Shown here piece by piece: positions 62,290 through 64,000 of a stretch of 64,000 nucleotides of DNA. Every line of letters begins with the position of its first letter. The first letter of the stretch is position 1. The notes beneath the pieces were generated by a model. That model was not told where the DNA came from. It worked only from the letters and a program-made list of their open reading frames with translations, and did no database searches. Both the position numbers and the translations under genes were made by a program. Source of the stretch: Echinicola strongylocentroti (GTDB lineage Bacteria; Bacteroidota; Bacteroidia; Cytophagales; Cyclobacteriaceae); assembly GCF_003260975.1 (NCBI RefSeq), contig NZ_CP030041.1, forward strand, positions 3,457,001 to 3,521,000. The letters are read 5' to 3'.

Positions 62290-64000
62290 ATGAAAAAGAT
62301 CTTTGTAGCTTTTACCTTATTGGTATTTGCTGCGCTTCCCCAACTCGCTTTTGCCCAGCAAGGGACAATTCGAGGAAATATTATAGACGAAGGTTTAGGA
62401 GAACCTTTGATCGGGGTTTCTGTTTTGGTCAAAGAAACACAAACCGGTGCTGTTACGGACTTGGATGGGGCTTTTGAAATAAAGCTTGCACCAGGAACTT
62501 ATTCGCTTGTTGCGTCTTTCATTTCATTTAATAAAGTAGAGATCAGTGAGGTAGAGGTAAAGGCCGGAGAGGTCACTGTGCTGCGTGATATCAAGATGGG
62601 TGAAGCTACCGAAGAACTGGAATCCGTAGTGGTATCAGCCAAAGCCATCAGGACTACGGAGGCTGCCTTGATGACCGTAAAGCGGAATGCTGCCAATGTC
62701 ATTGACGGGATCTCTGCCTCTACCTTTCGCAAGATCGGGGACAGTGATGCTGCTTCTGCCATCAAAAGGGTGACAGGTGTATCCATCGAAGGAGGAAAGT
62801 ATGTATATATCCGTGGATTGGGAGACCGATATACCAAGACCGTACTGAACGGTGTGGATATTCCAGGGCTTGATCCAGACAGAAATTCCATCCAAATGGA
62901 CATCTTCCCTACCAACGTAGTGGATAATATTATCGTCTCCAAGTCCTTTACCAGTAATCTCCCAGCGGATTTTACCGGAGGTGTAGTGGATATCGAAACC
63001 AAGGATTTCCCAGAAGAAAAAACATTTAAAGTAAGTGTAAGTGGCGGTTATAATCCTTCCATGCACTTTAACAGTAACTACCTTCGTGTGAATGGTAGTG
63101 GCACCGACTTTTTAGGCTTTGATAATGGCTATCGGGATATTCCAACTGGTGGTAGCACAGATATTCCCCAGTACGCCCAAGTAGTAGGTAATCCTGATGG
63201 TCCAAGAGGACAAGAATACCAAAGCATCCTGAGAGGATTTAATCCAACCATGGGAGGTTACCGTGACGGTAGCTTAATGGACATGAGCCTAGGACTTACC
63301 TTTGGTAACCAAGTGGCTGTAGGGAATGACAATAAGTTGGGATATAACTTGGCCTTGACCTACAGCAATGAAACTACTTATTTCCAAGATGCTGAGTATA
63401 ACCTATTTGGTAAGCCGAGTAATGCGGGAGAGTATGAATTGACTCCACTGGAAACACAGAAGGGTGACTATGGTGTCAATAATGTTTTGCTTGGTGGAAT
63501 GGCTGGTGTGGCCTATAAAACTGGCCTATCCAAATTCAAATTAAATTTCCTTCGTCTTCAAAACGGAGAATCCAAAGTGGGACAATTTGATTTTGAAAGT
63601 ACTAATGTAGGGGCCGTTTTTGGCGCCGACCAGTACAATATCGAATATAGCGAACGCTCTTTGACCAATGTCCTATTGAGTGGTGAGCATAAAATCGGGC
63701 CAACGAACGATTGGGAGCTGAACTGGAAACTGTCTCCAACACGGTCGGTAATCAACGATCCAGATGTAAGAATACTTCGGTTTAGAGATACCAATAATTC
63801 CATTTCGACAGAAGTGGGACTTCCTGAACGTATCTGGAGAAACCTCGAAGAGGATAACCTAGTGGGTAAAGTAGATGTGATCAAAAATTATACTTTCAGA
63901 GATCAGGCAGCCAAATTTGGATTCGGAACCAGTTATACCTATAAGCAACGGGATTTCTTGATTCAGAGCTTCCAGTTCCAAATGGGAGATAACAATACTA
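62290..64000 (+). CDS. TonB-dependent receptor (5' part, truncated by window end)
   Basis: The frame opens at the ATG at 62290 with a signal peptide (MKKIFVAFTLLVFAALPQLAFA, cut before QQG) and stays open to the last base. Residues about 24-105 are a carboxypeptidase-regulatory-like domain (G-T-I-R-G-N-I-I-D). A plug domain starts near 115 (I-P-G-L-D-P-D-R-N-S-I-Q-M-D is its distinctive segment), followed by barrel strands. It should import a substrate across the outer membrane with TonB. The substrate is unknown, and the C-terminal part lies outside the window. Confidence 0.94.
   Translation, partial: MKKIFVAFTLLVFAALPQLAFAQQGTIRGNIIDEGLGEPLIGVSVLVKETQTGAVTDLDGAFEIKLAPGTYSLVASFISFNKVEISEVEVKAGEVTVLRDIKMGEATEELESVVVSAKAIRTTEAALMTVKRNAANVIDGISASTFRKIGDSDAASAIKRVTGVSIEGGKYVYIRGLGDRYTKTVLNGVDIPGLDPDRNSIQMDIFPTNVVDNIIVSKSFTSNLPADFTGGVVDIETKDFPEEKTFKVSVSGGYNPSMHFNSNYLRVNGSGTDFLGFDNGYRDIPTGGSTDIPQYAQVVGNPDGPRGQEYQSILRGFNPTMGGYRDGSLMDMSLGLTFGNQVAVGNDNKLGYNLALTYSNETTYFQDAEYNLFGKPSNAGEYELTPLETQKGDYGVNNVLLGGMAGVAYKTGLSKFKLNFLRLQNGESKVGQFDFESTNVGAVFGADQYNIEYSERSLTNVLLSGEHKIGPTNDWELNWKLSPTRSVINDPDVRILRFRDTNNSISTEVGLPERIWRNLEEDNLVGKVDVIKNYTFRDQAAKFGFGTSYTYKQRDFLIQSFQFQMGDNNT

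Overview
The window is a gene-dense stretch of a Bacteroidota chromosome, most likely from Cytophagales/Cyclobacteriaceae (Echinicola- or Algoriphagus-like). This rests on the gene content and signals: BshC of bacillithiol synthesis, DUF4270 and DUF3810 proteins, a TonB-dependent receptor with an N-terminal carboxypeptidase-regulatory-like domain, a short glycogen-synthase-like gene beside DUF4270 and glmS, AT-rich leaders mostly without Shine-Dalgarno sites, and several TAnnTTTG promoter elements. The exact species is inference. I see no rRNA, tRNA, CRISPR array, prophage or intact transposase gene.

Layout. 0-5 kb: XRE/DUF4870 regulator, TspO, an SRPBCC protein, then mnmD/ispF and an M16 peptidase on the minus strand. 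5-8.3 kb: copper handling (a small HMA protein and CopA), separated by nested repeat elements. 8.5-12.4 kb: bshC, 5-formyl-THF cyclo-ligase, a small exported protein and a TIM-barrel isomerase. 12.4-13.25 kb: a palindrome-rich non-coding block. 13.5-19.3 kb: batD-aroC-cation/dicarboxylate symporter, a NifU-type Fe-S protein and DUF3810. 19.4-24.7 kb (minus): EamA transporter, glmS, DUF4270 lipoprotein and a half-size glycogen-synthase-like protein. 24.8-27.8 kb: panC-panD-flippase-like-zinc peptidase operon. 28-34 kb: dusB, a CPBP protease-DUF2007-cdsA-glutamate dehydrogenase run, a tandem repeat array, and a phosphatidylserine decarboxylase. 34-43 kb: envelope proteins, rbfA, a LolE-type permease and a large SNF2 helicase. 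43.5-47.5 kb: purU, META lipoprotein, alr, M20 hydrolase. 47.7-54.4 kb: a 58-residue Cys-tailed protein, then a GbsR/MarR regulator and a complete TolC-MFP-RND efflux operon. 54.8-60.8 kb: a serine-less ACP-like protein with an InaA-type kinase, DUF1801, a GlxA-type regulator, a second SRPBCC protein, a lipoprotein, a pseudouridine synthase and a lone MoxR ATPase. 61-64 kb: a beta-helix-like lipoprotein and a TonB-dependent receptor cut by the window end.

Most coding regions are ordinary housekeeping genes. The unusual material is mainly between genes: (1) a 176-217 bp repeat in three good copies whose central hairpin keeps pairing through compensatory base changes; (2) a 391 bp element with perfect 16 bp terminal inverted repeats inserted into one of those copies with a 10 bp target duplication; (3) a shared 18 bp GTTC-N10-GAAC site upstream of both the GbsR-type regulator and the efflux operon; (4) a roughly 108 bp tandem array of hairpin-forming units; and (5) two proteins that look like enzyme or carrier domains lacking their key residues. 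I did not find a convincing new multi-gene defence or biosynthetic system.
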